Source of the DNA: an uncultured Porphyromonadaceae bacterium
GTDB taxonomy: Bacteria; Bacteroidota; Bacteroidia; Bacteroidales; Muribaculaceae
DNA: 34,309 bases
Direction: 5' to 3'
Assembly: GCA_947176295.1 (NCBI GenBank)
Contig: CAMWQB010000017.1
Location: 1-34,309, forward strand
Under the pieces are notes generated by a model that saw nothing but the letters and a program-made list of their open reading frames with translations, had not been told where the DNA came from and searched no databases. Shown here in pieces: positions 9,105 through 14,853 of the stretch; the first letter of the stretch is position 1; every line of letters starts with the position of its first letter. The position numbers and the translations under genes were made by a program.

Positions 9105-9295
9105 AACGTTCTGTGAATTAGTGATATATGAGAGGGTCGAATTCTTTGAGTACATTTTTGGGCTATCAGGTAAATTTAAGGTTGTATTTTGGGGTTTCGG
9201 TGGGGGTAATTGATGGCGATGCGGAGATGTGTACAAACGCGCTATCGCTTGCAGAAGTGGCTTAAATTTCGCGATTGGGATGAGGTGTGAGGGTT

Positions 9296-9700
9296 TTATT
9301 GTTTTTGATTTTTCGAGGCTTTAAATCTCTTTATTTCGCGTCGGGCATCGGCGAGCATGTCGTAGAGCTCGACGGAGGCATCGGTGGCGAAGTAGTCGGC
9401 CCACTGCATGAAGGTGTGGCATTCGCCGGTGTCAGGGTCTTCGTAGTCGTTGCTGTCCCATAGGTCGGCAAGGGCCGGATATACTTCGAAGGGGTTGTTC
9501 CCGAGAGCATCGACTACTTCGGCGGGATATTGGTCCAGGAGGGTTTGTTGCCATTCGTTGAACTCTATGCCAGGATTTTCGTGCAAGACGTTCCATGCTG
9601 CCTCTTTGAGCTCGGCATATAAATCCGGTTCTTCTTCCTTGACAGCCTTTATGGCATTGAGCAGGATGCTCAGCTTGTTGAGTTCTATATCTTCTTTCAT
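9296..9700 (-). CDS. Small acidic cytoplasmic protein, unknown function
   Basis: 134 aa, strongly acidic in the middle (NDYEDPDTGE) with a basic, Lys-rich tail (KRFKASKNQKQ). There is no signal peptide or membrane segment. I do not recognise the family. It is the last gene of the leftward lysogeny operon. Its start overlaps the stop of the upstream 64-aa membrane gene by 4 nt, implying translational coupling. The 206 bp between it and the tRNA fragment hold no convincing gene; in particular no integrase remnant is visible. A lysogen-expressed accessory role is inferred from position only. Confidence 0.65.
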   Translation of the reverse strand: MKEDIELNKLSILLNAIKAVKEEEPDLYAELKEAAWNVLHENPGIEFNEWQQTLLDQYPAEVVDALGNNPFEVYPALADLWDSNDYEDPDTGECHTFMQWADYFATDASVELYDMLADARREIKRFKASKNQKQ

Positions 9701-9891
9701 TGTTTCCTTTTATTAAAAACTGCCTTTTCGGCATAATAAAGAAATGACATTCCGCTGAGCCATACTACCAAGACAATGATATACAGTACACCTGTTAGCC
9801 ATCTCGGCAGCTGCATGGAGTCTACCCATTGAAGCATTGGCGAGATTGACCATAATGTCATTAGCGTAATAAAGATAAAGCCAAGAATCAT
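9697..9891 (-). CDS. Small two-helix membrane protein, lysogeny operon
   Basis: 64 aa with two hydrophobic segments, about residues 2-19 (ILGFIFITLMTLWSISPML) and 33-53 (WLTGVLYIIVLVVWLSGMSF), and a basic end (FNKRKQ), so it is an inner-membrane protein with both ends probably on the same side. The family is unknown. It sits between the exported Cys protein (42 bp upstream) and the acidic cytoplasmic protein, with which it overlaps by 4 nt. Small membrane proteins next to prophage repressors are often superinfection-exclusion factors; that role here is inference. Confidence 0.6.
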   Translation of the reverse strand: MILGFIFITLMTLWSISPMLQWVDSMQLPRWLTGVLYIIVLVVWLSGMSFLYYAEKAVFNKRKQ

Positions 9892-9933
9892 CTCTCTCTT
9901 TCATATTTTCTTAATCATTCCCAATCCGTAGAA

Positions 9934-10182
9934 TTACTCTGCGCATATTTTGCAGGCGGGGCGGTTGATTGAACTCAGCGGGACTTTCTTGACGGATGCA
10001 GAACATTTTTTGAGCCCTTTGCAGTTGCGTTCACGATGGTAAACTTTTGAGTGTGGCCCGGTGCAGATATATACTTGAGGCTCTTGAGCTGCCTCGGCCG
10101 TGGTGCATGAGCTCGTGCCAAGCGTGAGCGACGCGGCCAGTACCATCAGTAGTGATAGCGTGATTCTCTTAGTTTTGAGCAT
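9934..10182 (-). CDS. Exported small protein with His/Cys metal-site-like pattern
   Basis: 82 aa. Residues 1-25 form a signal peptide or lipoprotein signal (KTKRITLSLLMVLAAS...GTSSC), after which the mature part is only ~55 residues. That part contains YH-x4-C-x5-C, then a long spacer and a terminal CxxC (ACKIC): an Ada-like or small zinc-ribbon arrangement seen in other Bacteroidetes exported proteins. The lipobox (TSSC) is relaxed, as is common in this phylum. Its start overlaps the end of the 138-aa membrane gene by 14 nt. A second protein in the same operon (10627-10986) has the same His/Cys pattern. Function unknown; envelope-located lysogenic conversion is plausible. Confidence 0.65.
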   Translation of the reverse strand: MLKTKRITLSLLMVLAASLTLGTSSCTTAEAAQEPQVYICTGPHSKVYHRERNCKGLKKCSASVKKVPLSSINRPACKICAE

Positions 10183-10585
10183 GGTAGGAAATGTTGCTTT
10201 TTAATAATTCGTCTGCTTGCCATCGGCAAAATCTTAGCCAATCCATCGCGTCAGTTACTTCTGGAGGTATGCCTGAGGTGTCAATGCCTTGTTCTTCCTT
10301 CTCCACCATGTTTTCAAATAAAGAGAAGTATAGTGGGAGATTTTCTATCCGTACACCATATCTTGCAGCCATACGGTGGTTGTAATCCATCAAAGAAATT
10401 AAACTAATTCCAATCCAAATTAAAACAAAAGAACATATTACGCAAGCTGGAATCTTAAGCCATAACGACCAATCGCATACTTTTATAAATGCAGCGGCGA
10501 GAATGAGTATGATTATAATCCAACATGTTTGTATTCGAAATATCCACCTGTTTGAGTATATTGTTTTGTTGCTCATGCTTACCAT
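10169..10585 (-). CDS. Two-helix membrane protein with cytoplasmic tail, lysogeny operon
   Basis: 138 aa. Two hydrophobic helices (about residues 20-38, CWIIIILILAAAFIKV; and 47-65, CVICSFVLIWIGISLISL) are followed by a ~70-residue soluble tail containing an acidic stretch (MVEKEEQGIDTSG) and a Trp-rich helix (MDWLRFCRWQADELL). An internal ATG at 10576 is an alternative start. It is AT-richer than the early genes. No family is recognised. It lies in the operon downstream of the repressor. Confidence 0.6.
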   Translation of the reverse strand: MVSMSNKTIYSNRWIFRIQTCWIIIILILAAAFIKVCDWSLWLKIPACVICSFVLIWIGISLISLMDYNHRMAARYGVRIENLPLYFSLFENMVEKEEQGIDTSGIPPEVTDAMDWLRFCRWQADELLKSNISYHAQN

Positions 10586-10626
10586 CCTTTGTTGATTAAC
10601 ACGTTGATTACTTTTCAGATTCTTAA

Positions 10627-10986
10627 TTATTTATCATACTTATCAAAAATCTGTTCTTGAATAGTACTCATTATTAATTCATAATCCTTATCACTGATAC
10701 AATTAGGACAAATATTGTTAATAATCGTGTTGTCAGATTCCTCTCTCCAATCTACAATATGAGAAATCTCAATTCTTTCGCATTTTGACCCTCTGCGGTT
10801 TAATATTTTACACTTTCTATCTATATGAATAGTTTGCCTTATAGGATCATAGTAAACATATTCTCCTAATCTGGCATCTCGTGAAGCATGAGCTTTAGCA
10901 GCCTCGGGGTATTTCCAAATGAAGGCAACCGCAATCACTGTCAATGATGCAGCAGTTAAAACCCATTTAAATCTTTTGTCTGTCAT
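10627..10986 (-). CDS. Membrane-anchored small protein with His/Cys metal-site-like pattern
   Basis: 119 aa. It has a short basic N-terminus (TDKRFK), one transmembrane helix at ~8-24 (WVLTAASLTVIAVAFIW) and an outward-facing domain with IHIDRKC, a second Cys after eight residues (RRGSKC) and a C-terminal CPNC. The His-x3-C ... C ... CxxC order parallels the exported 82-aa protein of the same operon. The gene is strikingly AT-rich compared with the flanking early region, suggesting separate acquisition. It starts 9 bp after the repressor stop, so it is almost certainly cotranscribed and expressed in the lysogen. Function unknown. Confidence 0.65.
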   Translation of the reverse strand: MTDKRFKWVLTAASLTVIAVAFIWKYPEAAKAHASRDARLGEYVYYDPIRQTIHIDRKCKILNRRGSKCERIEISHIVDWREESDNTIINNICPNCISDKDYELIMSTIQEQIFDKYDK

Positions 10987-10995
10987 AGCTCTTAA

Positions 10996-11712
10996 CTATG
11001 GCTTTATCAGTCGGTATTCACCGGACTGGTTGACGATGTAGCCAAGAATGCTGAAGATGCGTCGGATGTCCTGAAATGACACTTCGAAGGGTTCATATAT
11101 AAGACGTCCGTCGGGATAGGTTTCCTGGTTAGTGGAGTATAGGGCGATGGTATCAGAAGTGCGGCCTAACTGCACTCGCTTGGTTACTCGATACTCCGAG
11201 GTTTCTATAACGTAATTGCGTCCGGGCACAAGTAGGCGACGCTCCGTTACTTCACGCACTGCGAGGACACATCCATTCGGATATTCTATCATAGAATCTC
11301 CTACATGACGGATGGCTGCAGTTTCATGTCCATCAAACCATCCCCCGGGCTGTATATAGCCAACAATCTCTCCCGGGACATTTGACGATGAAACCTGACT
11401 GTTATATCCACCTGTTGTCTCAACATCATAGAATGGAATGGCACGGCGCGGTTTTTCCGCATCTTGATCGATCAACGAAGATGATGATTCATTCATGAAA
11501 GAATCTTTCAACATTTCTCCTTCTCCAGTTAAGAGCCACTCAATGTTCAGATCGCTTTGTAATTCGAGCTTGCCTAAAGTTTGTTGAGATGTACCTGAAC
11601 CTATACGAGATAGAATACTTTTGTCTATCCCGCATTTTTCAGCAAACCTACTCAAACTTAGTCGTTTGCTTTTAAGATACAAGCTAAATCTTTTCTTTAC
11701 GTCTTCGCTCAT
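10996..11712 (-). CDS. Phage repressor: HTH plus S24 (LexA-like) self-cleavage domain
   Basis: 238 aa. An N-terminal helix-turn-helix of XRE type (about residues 5-65, KSKRLSLSRFAEKCGIDKS) should bind operators in the adjoining switch. The C-terminal S24 peptidase domain has Ser140 in VGDSM and Lys178 in RVTKR, the Ser/Lys dyad used for RecA-stimulated autocleavage in LexA and CI-type repressors. I see no canonical Ala-Gly cleavage site in the linker; a Gly-Gly near 101-102 is the nearest candidate. It is divergent from the Cro-like gene, from which it is separated by a palindromic promoter region, and heads the leftward lysogeny operon. SOS-inducible lysogeny is the natural reading. Confidence 0.88.
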   Translation of the reverse strand: MSEDVKKRFSLYLKSKRLSLSRFAEKCGIDKSILSRIGSGTSQQTLGKLELQSDLNIEWLLTGEGEMLKDSFMNESSSSLIDQDAEKPRRAIPFYDVETTGGYNSQVSSSNVPGEIVGYIQPGGWFDGHETAAIRHVGDSMIEYPNGCVLAVREVTERRLLVPGRNYVIETSEYRVTKRVQLGRTSDTIALYSTNQETYPDGRLIYEPFEVSFQDIRRIFSILGYIVNQSGEYRLIKP

Positions 11713-11742
11713 TGATGTTAAAATGGGTTAAATTCGTTGTGA

Positions 11743-11833
11743 TTTGTTGCATATCGTTGCATTATGTCTTATCTTTGCATCACGATAGCGAAACACTATC
11801 GCAAAGATAGAAAAATATCAATAACAATACAAA
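11743..11833. promoter_or_regulatory. Lysogeny switch: two face-to-face promoters in nested palindromes
   Basis: Plus strand: -7 box TATCTTTG at 11770-11777 with a TTG at 11747-11749 (20-bp spacing). Minus strand: an identical TATCTTTG at 11809-11802 with TTTG at 11833-11830 (20-bp spacing). The two boxes are the arms of a 9-bp inverted repeat (11770-11778 / 11801-11809). Within it lies a second, 6-bp inverted repeat CGATAG (11783-11788) / CTATCG (11796-11801), a likely operator. GTTGCAT is directly repeated at 11746 and 11756, exactly 10 bp apart. The promoters point at each other, so the transcripts start within ~11 bp of overlap. Confidence 0.7.
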
Positions 11834-11838
11834 TTAAT

Positions 11839-12054
11839 ATGACACTTCTGGAACTTTACCAACAGGCAAAACAGCAGACGCGTCCCGTGGCCCCCGCCAC
11901 AGCATTCGTCCGCGAAGTGTGCGAAGTAACAAAGAAAAGCGAGATTGCCGTACGCCGTTGGCTTTCAGGCGACAGCGAGCCCGATGCACTTACGCAGAGC
12001 GTCCTCGCCGAGCATTTCGACACCACCCCCGAAGAATTATTCCCCAAAAGCTGA
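11839..12054 (+). CDS. Cro-like small DNA-binding protein, first early gene
   Basis: 71 aa from ATG 11839. The frame is open back to 11764, but that stretch is the promoter. The body has a helix-turn-helix feel: AFVREVCEVTKKSEIAVRRW with a following SGDSEPDALTQSVLAEHF, ending DTTPEELFP as XRE-like proteins often do. It is divergent from the S24 repressor and 55 nt downstream of the predicted plus transcript start, i.e. in the Cro position. Role as early-switch regulator is inferred. Confidence 0.7.
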   Translation: MTLLELYQQAKQQTRPVAPATAFVREVCEVTKKSEIAVRRWLSGDSEPDALTQSVLAEHFDTTPEELFPKS

Positions 12055-12059
12055 CCATC

Positions 12060-12290
12060 ATGACAATGCGACACACCATCATCAAAGCCCTCCTCGTGGC
12101 CCAGCTCCTTCTGGCCGCAGCCGTGATTCTCACCGGCGCCGCCTTCAGCCTCCGCTGCCTCGAGGCCGGAAATCCCTTCGCAGCCCTCTGCTTCGCCCTC
12201 ATGGCTTATATCGCCGGCTATCGCCTCCTGCTTACGGCCTCCCTCCGAGAGTGGCATACATTCAACACCTCAAAAAGGACCGCACAATGA
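12060..12290 (+). CDS. Small membrane protein, early region
   Basis: 76 aa. Two hydrophobic stretches, residues ~8-32 (IIKALLVAQLLLAAAVILTGA) and ~42-60 (ALCFALMAYIAGYRLLL), predict a two-helix inner-membrane protein. It starts 5 bp after the Cro-like stop, and its stop overlaps the next gene's ATG (ATGA), so the three genes form a coupled operon. The family is not recognised. Confidence 0.6.
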   Translation: MTMRHTIIKALLVAQLLLAAAVILTGAAFSLRCLEAGNPFAALCFALMAYIAGYRLLLTASLREWHTFNTSKRTAQ

Positions 12291-12460
12291 ACGACAACGA
12301 CCGCCGCCTCGTCGACATAGCCGAGCACCTCGCCCCCGCCGACGTCGACCGCATAGACAGCCTCATCGAGCAAGCCGCCTCCGAAGAAGCGCGCCAACGC
12401 ATGCAGAACGTCAAGATCCGCTTCCATCATCTCGAAGAATACTACTGCGACATGCTCTGA
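12287..12460 (+). CDS. Small acidic helical protein, unknown function
   Basis: 57 aa, highly charged (DNDRRLVDIAEHL, IDSLIEQAASEEARQRM), probably helical, no membrane segment. It overlaps the preceding gene by 4 nt (ATGA). Family unknown. The coding case rests on coupling and GC-rich codon use matching its neighbours. Confidence 0.5.
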   Translation: MNDNDRRLVDIAEHLAPADVDRIDSLIEQAASEEARQRMQNVKIRFHHLEEYYCDML

Positions 12461-12499
12461 CCCCTCACCTCCATCCCCCGTCACTACCCATCGCCGACA

Positions 12500-12778
12500 A
12501 TGCACACCGCCTCAACCACCCAATCCTCCGACTTCACTCCGGACATCATACCCCTTGCCCTGAAGAAGCACAAGGTGTACTTCAGCAAGTCCGTAGCCGC
12601 AAAGCTCGTCGGAGGCCGTGCACGGCTCCTCAAGCTCATATCCCTTGGCAAGATAGCCGTCGAGAAGCCCACGGTGAAGCAGAACGGCAAATGGTATTGC
12701 TCGGCCGGAGACGTCATCAGATACATATCCCTCTGCCCGCCCCCCGCGGCCACATCAGGCCGAAAAGGCATAAAATAA
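12500..12778 (+). CDS. Small basic protein, possible DNA-binding
   Basis: 92 aa. Residues ~20-65 are basic and look like a winged-helix or excisionase-type fold (KKHKVYFSKSVAAKLVGGRA ... KWYCSAGDVIRYI), where the final part resembles the placement of a recognition strand. The Pro/Ala-rich C-terminus is disordered. It is an early gene between the switch and the tRNA-like cluster. Excisionase or early regulator are both possible; neither is proven. Confidence 0.5.
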   Translation: MHTASTTQSSDFTPDIIPLALKKHKVYFSKSVAAKLVGGRARLLKLISLGKIAVEKPTVKQNGKWYCSAGDVIRYISLCPPPAATSGRKGIK

Positions 12779-12807
12779 AAAGCAATCCGAAAAAATACAG
12801 CACCACC

Positions 12808-13107
12808 ATGGAAGAAAGAACAAAATCCTGCGCCACCGACGGTATGAATTCCGACGCCCTGCAGAATGTCTTGGAATCAAGAGAATTCAAGCAATTCGAC
12901 ACCGAGCTCAGAGCCAAAATCGACGACCTCGTCGAATACGTCGACCGCCACCGCCAGGCATTCAACTGCGCCATAATCATAGCAGGGGTAAGTCTCAAAG
13001 GCTCCGGCTGCGGAGCCGCCGCCACGGCAATGGCAGGGCGCAAAGACGCCCTGGAGCAATGCTTCCGCGAAGCCACAAGCTTCAGCTTCATCTCACAGAT
13101 GATATAA
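12808..13107 (+). CDS. Small early protein of unknown function
   Basis: 99 aa from ATG 12808. The frame opens at 12691 but the upstream part overlaps the previous gene. It has a charged N-terminal half (ESREFKQFDTELRAKIDDLVEYVDRHRQ) followed by a small-residue stretch (AIIIAGVSLKGSGCGAAATAMAG). The latter could be a weak membrane-associated helix. It ends 13 nt before the first tRNA-like gene. No family recognised. Confidence 0.5.
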   Translation: MEERTKSCATDGMNSDALQNVLESREFKQFDTELRAKIDDLVEYVDRHRQAFNCAIIIAGVSLKGSGCGAAATAMAGRKDALEQCFREATSFSFISQMI

Positions 13108-13120
13108 GCTCCCCCCCTCC

Positions 13121-13201
13121 GGACGGATAGATAAACTCTCACATGGAGAGAGGCCGGCAATCGACAGCCGGTGGCCGCAGGTTCGAATCCTGTTCCGTCC
13201 T
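13121..13201 (+). tRNA. tRNA-like gene 1, isotype uncertain, 8-nt anticodon loop and odd D arm
   Basis: Acceptor stem GGACGGA (13121-13127) / TCCGTCC (13194-13200) is perfect. The T arm is GCAGG-TTCGAAT-CCTGT (13177-13193). The anticodon stem CCGGC / GCCGG (13154-13158 / 13167-13171) is perfect but closes an 8-nt loop, AATCGACA. If T at 13161 is position 33, the anticodon is CGA (Ser codon UCG), followed by C rather than a purine. The D region (13130-13153, 24 nt) lacks the usual AGCTC...GAGC; it holds a CTCTC/GAGAG hairpin instead. This is a real cloverleaf-like RNA gene, but its decoding ability is doubtful. Confidence 0.55.
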
Positions 13202-13425
13202 CAAAAAAACAATAAAAGCGCTCGTAGCGCGGACCCCGAGCTCGCAAGGCACCCACAACCTCAACCAATACATAGCGAGAAGGGACGACAATCTGCGGGA
13301 TGAACTCCGTGATTCGGCTGTGTACCCAACCACAGTATTCCGGGTGCAAACGTTACGGGCGCAAGTAGCAAGTATGACTTTTAATGCAGCGTTCAGTCGC
13401 TGCCCTACATATTGTCCCCCCCCCC

Positions 13426-13502
13426 GACAGCAGTAGCTCAGATGGTAGAGCAAGCCCCCTCGCCCGGGGCCGCGCGCCGGTTCAAGTCCGGCCTGCTGTC
13501 CA
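13426..13502 (+). tRNA. tRNA-like gene 2, anticodon CGC (Ala-type), with His-like extra G-1:C73 pair
   Basis: The acceptor stem ACAGCAG / CTGCTGT is extended by an eighth pair, G13426-C13500, resembling the G-1:C73 pair of tRNA-His. T8-A9 and the D arm GCTC-AGATGGTA-GAGC are canonical. Two nucleotides (AA) instead of one separate it from the anticodon stem GCCCC/GGGGC. The 7-nt loop is CTCGCCC, with T33 and anticodon CGC (codon GCG, Ala), followed by a pyrimidine at 37. The T arm is GCCGG-TTCAAGT-CCGGC. The final CCA is incomplete (C CA). This is the most normal of the three. Confidence 0.65.
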
Positions 13503-13556
13503 GCTCCAAACAGGTACAATGACATGAGTGTGTTTTATGACAATGACACGATTGAC

Positions 13557-13587
13557 CCGTCGCCGCTGTGAAGCGTCGGCGGTTTTT
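13557..13587 (+). terminator. Terminator-like hairpin between tRNA-like genes 2 and 3
   Basis: CCGTCGCCGC (13557-13566) pairs with GCGTCGGCGG (13573-13582), with one wobble and one mismatch, over loop TGTGAA and followed by five T (13583-13587). It lies immediately before tRNA-like gene 3. Confidence 0.5.
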
Positions 13588-13590
13588 ACC

Positions 13591-13680
13591 GGAAGAATGG
13601 CGGAATCGGTAGACGCACACGGCAACACAACCCGTGGCCGCAGATGGCGGCGTAAGAGTTCAACTCTCTTTTCTTCCACA
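13591..13680 (+). tRNA. tRNA-like gene 3, class II (Leu-like) with an abnormal anticodon loop
   Basis: Acceptor GGAAGAA / TTCTTCC, discriminator A. The D arm GCG-GAATCGGTAGA-CGC matches tRNA-Leu closely. A long variable arm GCCGC-AGATG-GCGGC identifies class II. The T arm is AAGAG-TTCAACT-CTCTT. The anticodon stem CACGG/CCGTG closes a 9-nt loop CAACACAAC, or a 7-nt loop if a C-C mismatch is allowed. No T is present at any possible position 33, so no normal anticodon can be read. The body is tRNA-Leu-like but the decoding loop is not. Confidence 0.6.
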
Positions 13681-13709
13681 AAGAAGGGTTTCCCAATCCC
13701 CCTCCCTGA

Positions 13710-13733
13710 AGCTCCGGCCCTCCCGTCGGAGCT
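13710..13733. repeat. 7-bp hairpin upstream of recT
   Basis: AGCTCCG (13710-13716) and CGGAGCT (13727-13733) form a hairpin with a 10-nt loop in the 100-bp gap between tRNA-like gene 3 and recT. No T run follows, so a regulatory or RNA-processing role is as likely as termination. Confidence 0.35.
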
Positions 13734-13784
13734 CTGCGCATGTTTAGGTATGCCCCATTCAATAACCCCAAAATAATTCAAGAC

Positions 13785-14741
13785 ATGAGCAAAGTAACAG
13801 TATCAGCGCAGCACATCGCCGATCTCAAACCCCTGAGCATCGTCAAGGACGAGCTCGTGCGCCAGCGATTCATCGACCTCTACGGTGCCCTATGGAGCGA
13901 AGACCGGGCCGAAGCCGTCTACGAGCGCGAGGCAATCCACTTCAACCGCCTCATCTCCGAAAATCAGAGCCTGCGCAACTGCACCTCCACCTCCATCTTC
14001 GTCGCCTTCATCGACCTTGCCGTCTGCGGCCTCTCCGTCGAGCCCGGCACGCGCGCCCTCGCCTATCTGCAGCCTCGCGGCTACAAGACCGGCGCAAAAG
14101 ACGAGCGAGGCAAAGACATCTACGAACAGCGATGCACCCTCACAATCTCCGGCTACGGCGAACTTATCCAGCGCACGCGCGCCGGCCAGATCCGCCACGC
14201 CGACAATCCCGTCATCGTCTACGAGGGCGACGGCTTCAGCTTCACCGACAAAGGCGGAGTGAAATCTGTAGAATATACCCTCAACCTCAACCACGACACC
14301 CGCAAGCCCATCGCTTGCTTCATGCGCATAACCCGTGCCGACGGCTCCATCGACTACGCCATTATGCTCGAAGAAGACTGGCGGCGCCTTGCAGGCTACT
14401 CCGGCAAAGCAAACAAAAAGTGGGATGAGAACGCACGCACCTATGTCGAAACACCCAACGCCCTCTACACCTCCGGCGAAGGCAACCGCATCGACAGCGG
14501 CTTCCTCATGGCGAAATGTATCAAACATGCATTCAAGACCTACCCGAAGCTCCGCATCGGTCGAGGCACAACCTACGAGTCCGACGAAGCTCCCGTCCGC
14601 GACGACGACTTCTACGGTATCGACCCCAACGACAACCCCGACCCTCAGGCCGCCGAAGAAAGCTTCGCACCCGCCCCCGACACCTCGGCCGGTGTAACCG
14701 TCGACCCCGCAGAGAACCAAACCGTCGACGACGTATTTTAA
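13785..14741 (+). CDS. recT: RecT-family single-strand DNA annealing protein
   Basis: 318 aa from ATG 13785; the frame is open to 13740. RecT anneals complementary single strands in phage recombination. Recognisable RecT features are the Asn/Cys-rich NQSLRNCTSTSIFVAFIDLA near residues 60-80, the GLSVEPGTRALAYLQPRG block, the region TISGYGELIQRTRAGQI, and the central VYEGDGFSF. The C-terminus is acidic and disordered (DDDFYGIDPNDNPDPQ ... VDDVF), as is usual for annealing proteins that contact partner proteins. A PD-(D/E)XK nuclease gene follows two genes downstream, making a RecE/RecT-type pair. The stop is immediately followed by the seven-copy repeat array. Confidence 0.88.
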   Translation: MSKVTVSAQHIADLKPLSIVKDELVRQRFIDLYGALWSEDRAEAVYEREAIHFNRLISENQSLRNCTSTSIFVAFIDLAVCGLSVEPGTRALAYLQPRGYKTGAKDERGKDIYEQRCTLTISGYGELIQRTRAGQIRHADNPVIVYEGDGFSFTDKGGVKSVEYTLNLNHDTRKPIACFMRITRADGSIDYAIMLEEDWRRLAGYSGKANKKWDENARTYVETPNALYTSGEGNRIDSGFLMAKCIKHAFKTYPKLRIGRGTTYESDEAPVRDDDFYGIDPNDNPDPQAAEESFAPAPDTSAGVTVDPAENQTVDDVF

Positions 14742-14847
14742 CTCTATCACAAACCGAGCTCTATCACAACCGAGCCCTATCACAAACAAGCTTTATCACA
14801 GAGCTTTATCATAGAGCTCTATCACAAACGAGCTTTATCACAAACAA
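14742..14847 (+). repeat. Seven-copy tandem array of a 13-17 bp unit
   Basis: Seven head-to-tail units start at 14742, 14759, 14775, 14791, 14804, 14817 and 14833. The consensus is CTYTATCACAaacnAG; the fourth and fifth units are shortened to 13 bp. The array starts one base after the recT stop and ends just before the next gene's ATG. The core TTATCACA resembles a DnaA box (TTATCCACA) lacking one C. It could be origin iterons or a protein-binding array. Confidence 0.9.
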
Positions 14848-14853
14848 AATAGC

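Noticed and set aside
9090-9296. Possible integrase remnant next to the attachment site
   Set aside because: No reading frame on either strand shows tyrosine- or serine-recombinase motifs; the long leftward frame here is a shadow of the tRNA fragment.
12717-13349. 210-codon leftward frame across the tRNA-like gene 1
   Set aside because: It carries the typical antisense-tRNA reading and crosses two real rightward genes.
13426-13502. Calling tRNA-like gene 2 a tRNA-His
   Set aside because: The G-1:C73 pair is His-like, but the anticodon loop reads CGC, not GTG.
14742-14847. Repeat array considered as a CRISPR
   Set aside because: Units are 13-17 bp, contiguous, and have no spacers or cas genes nearby.
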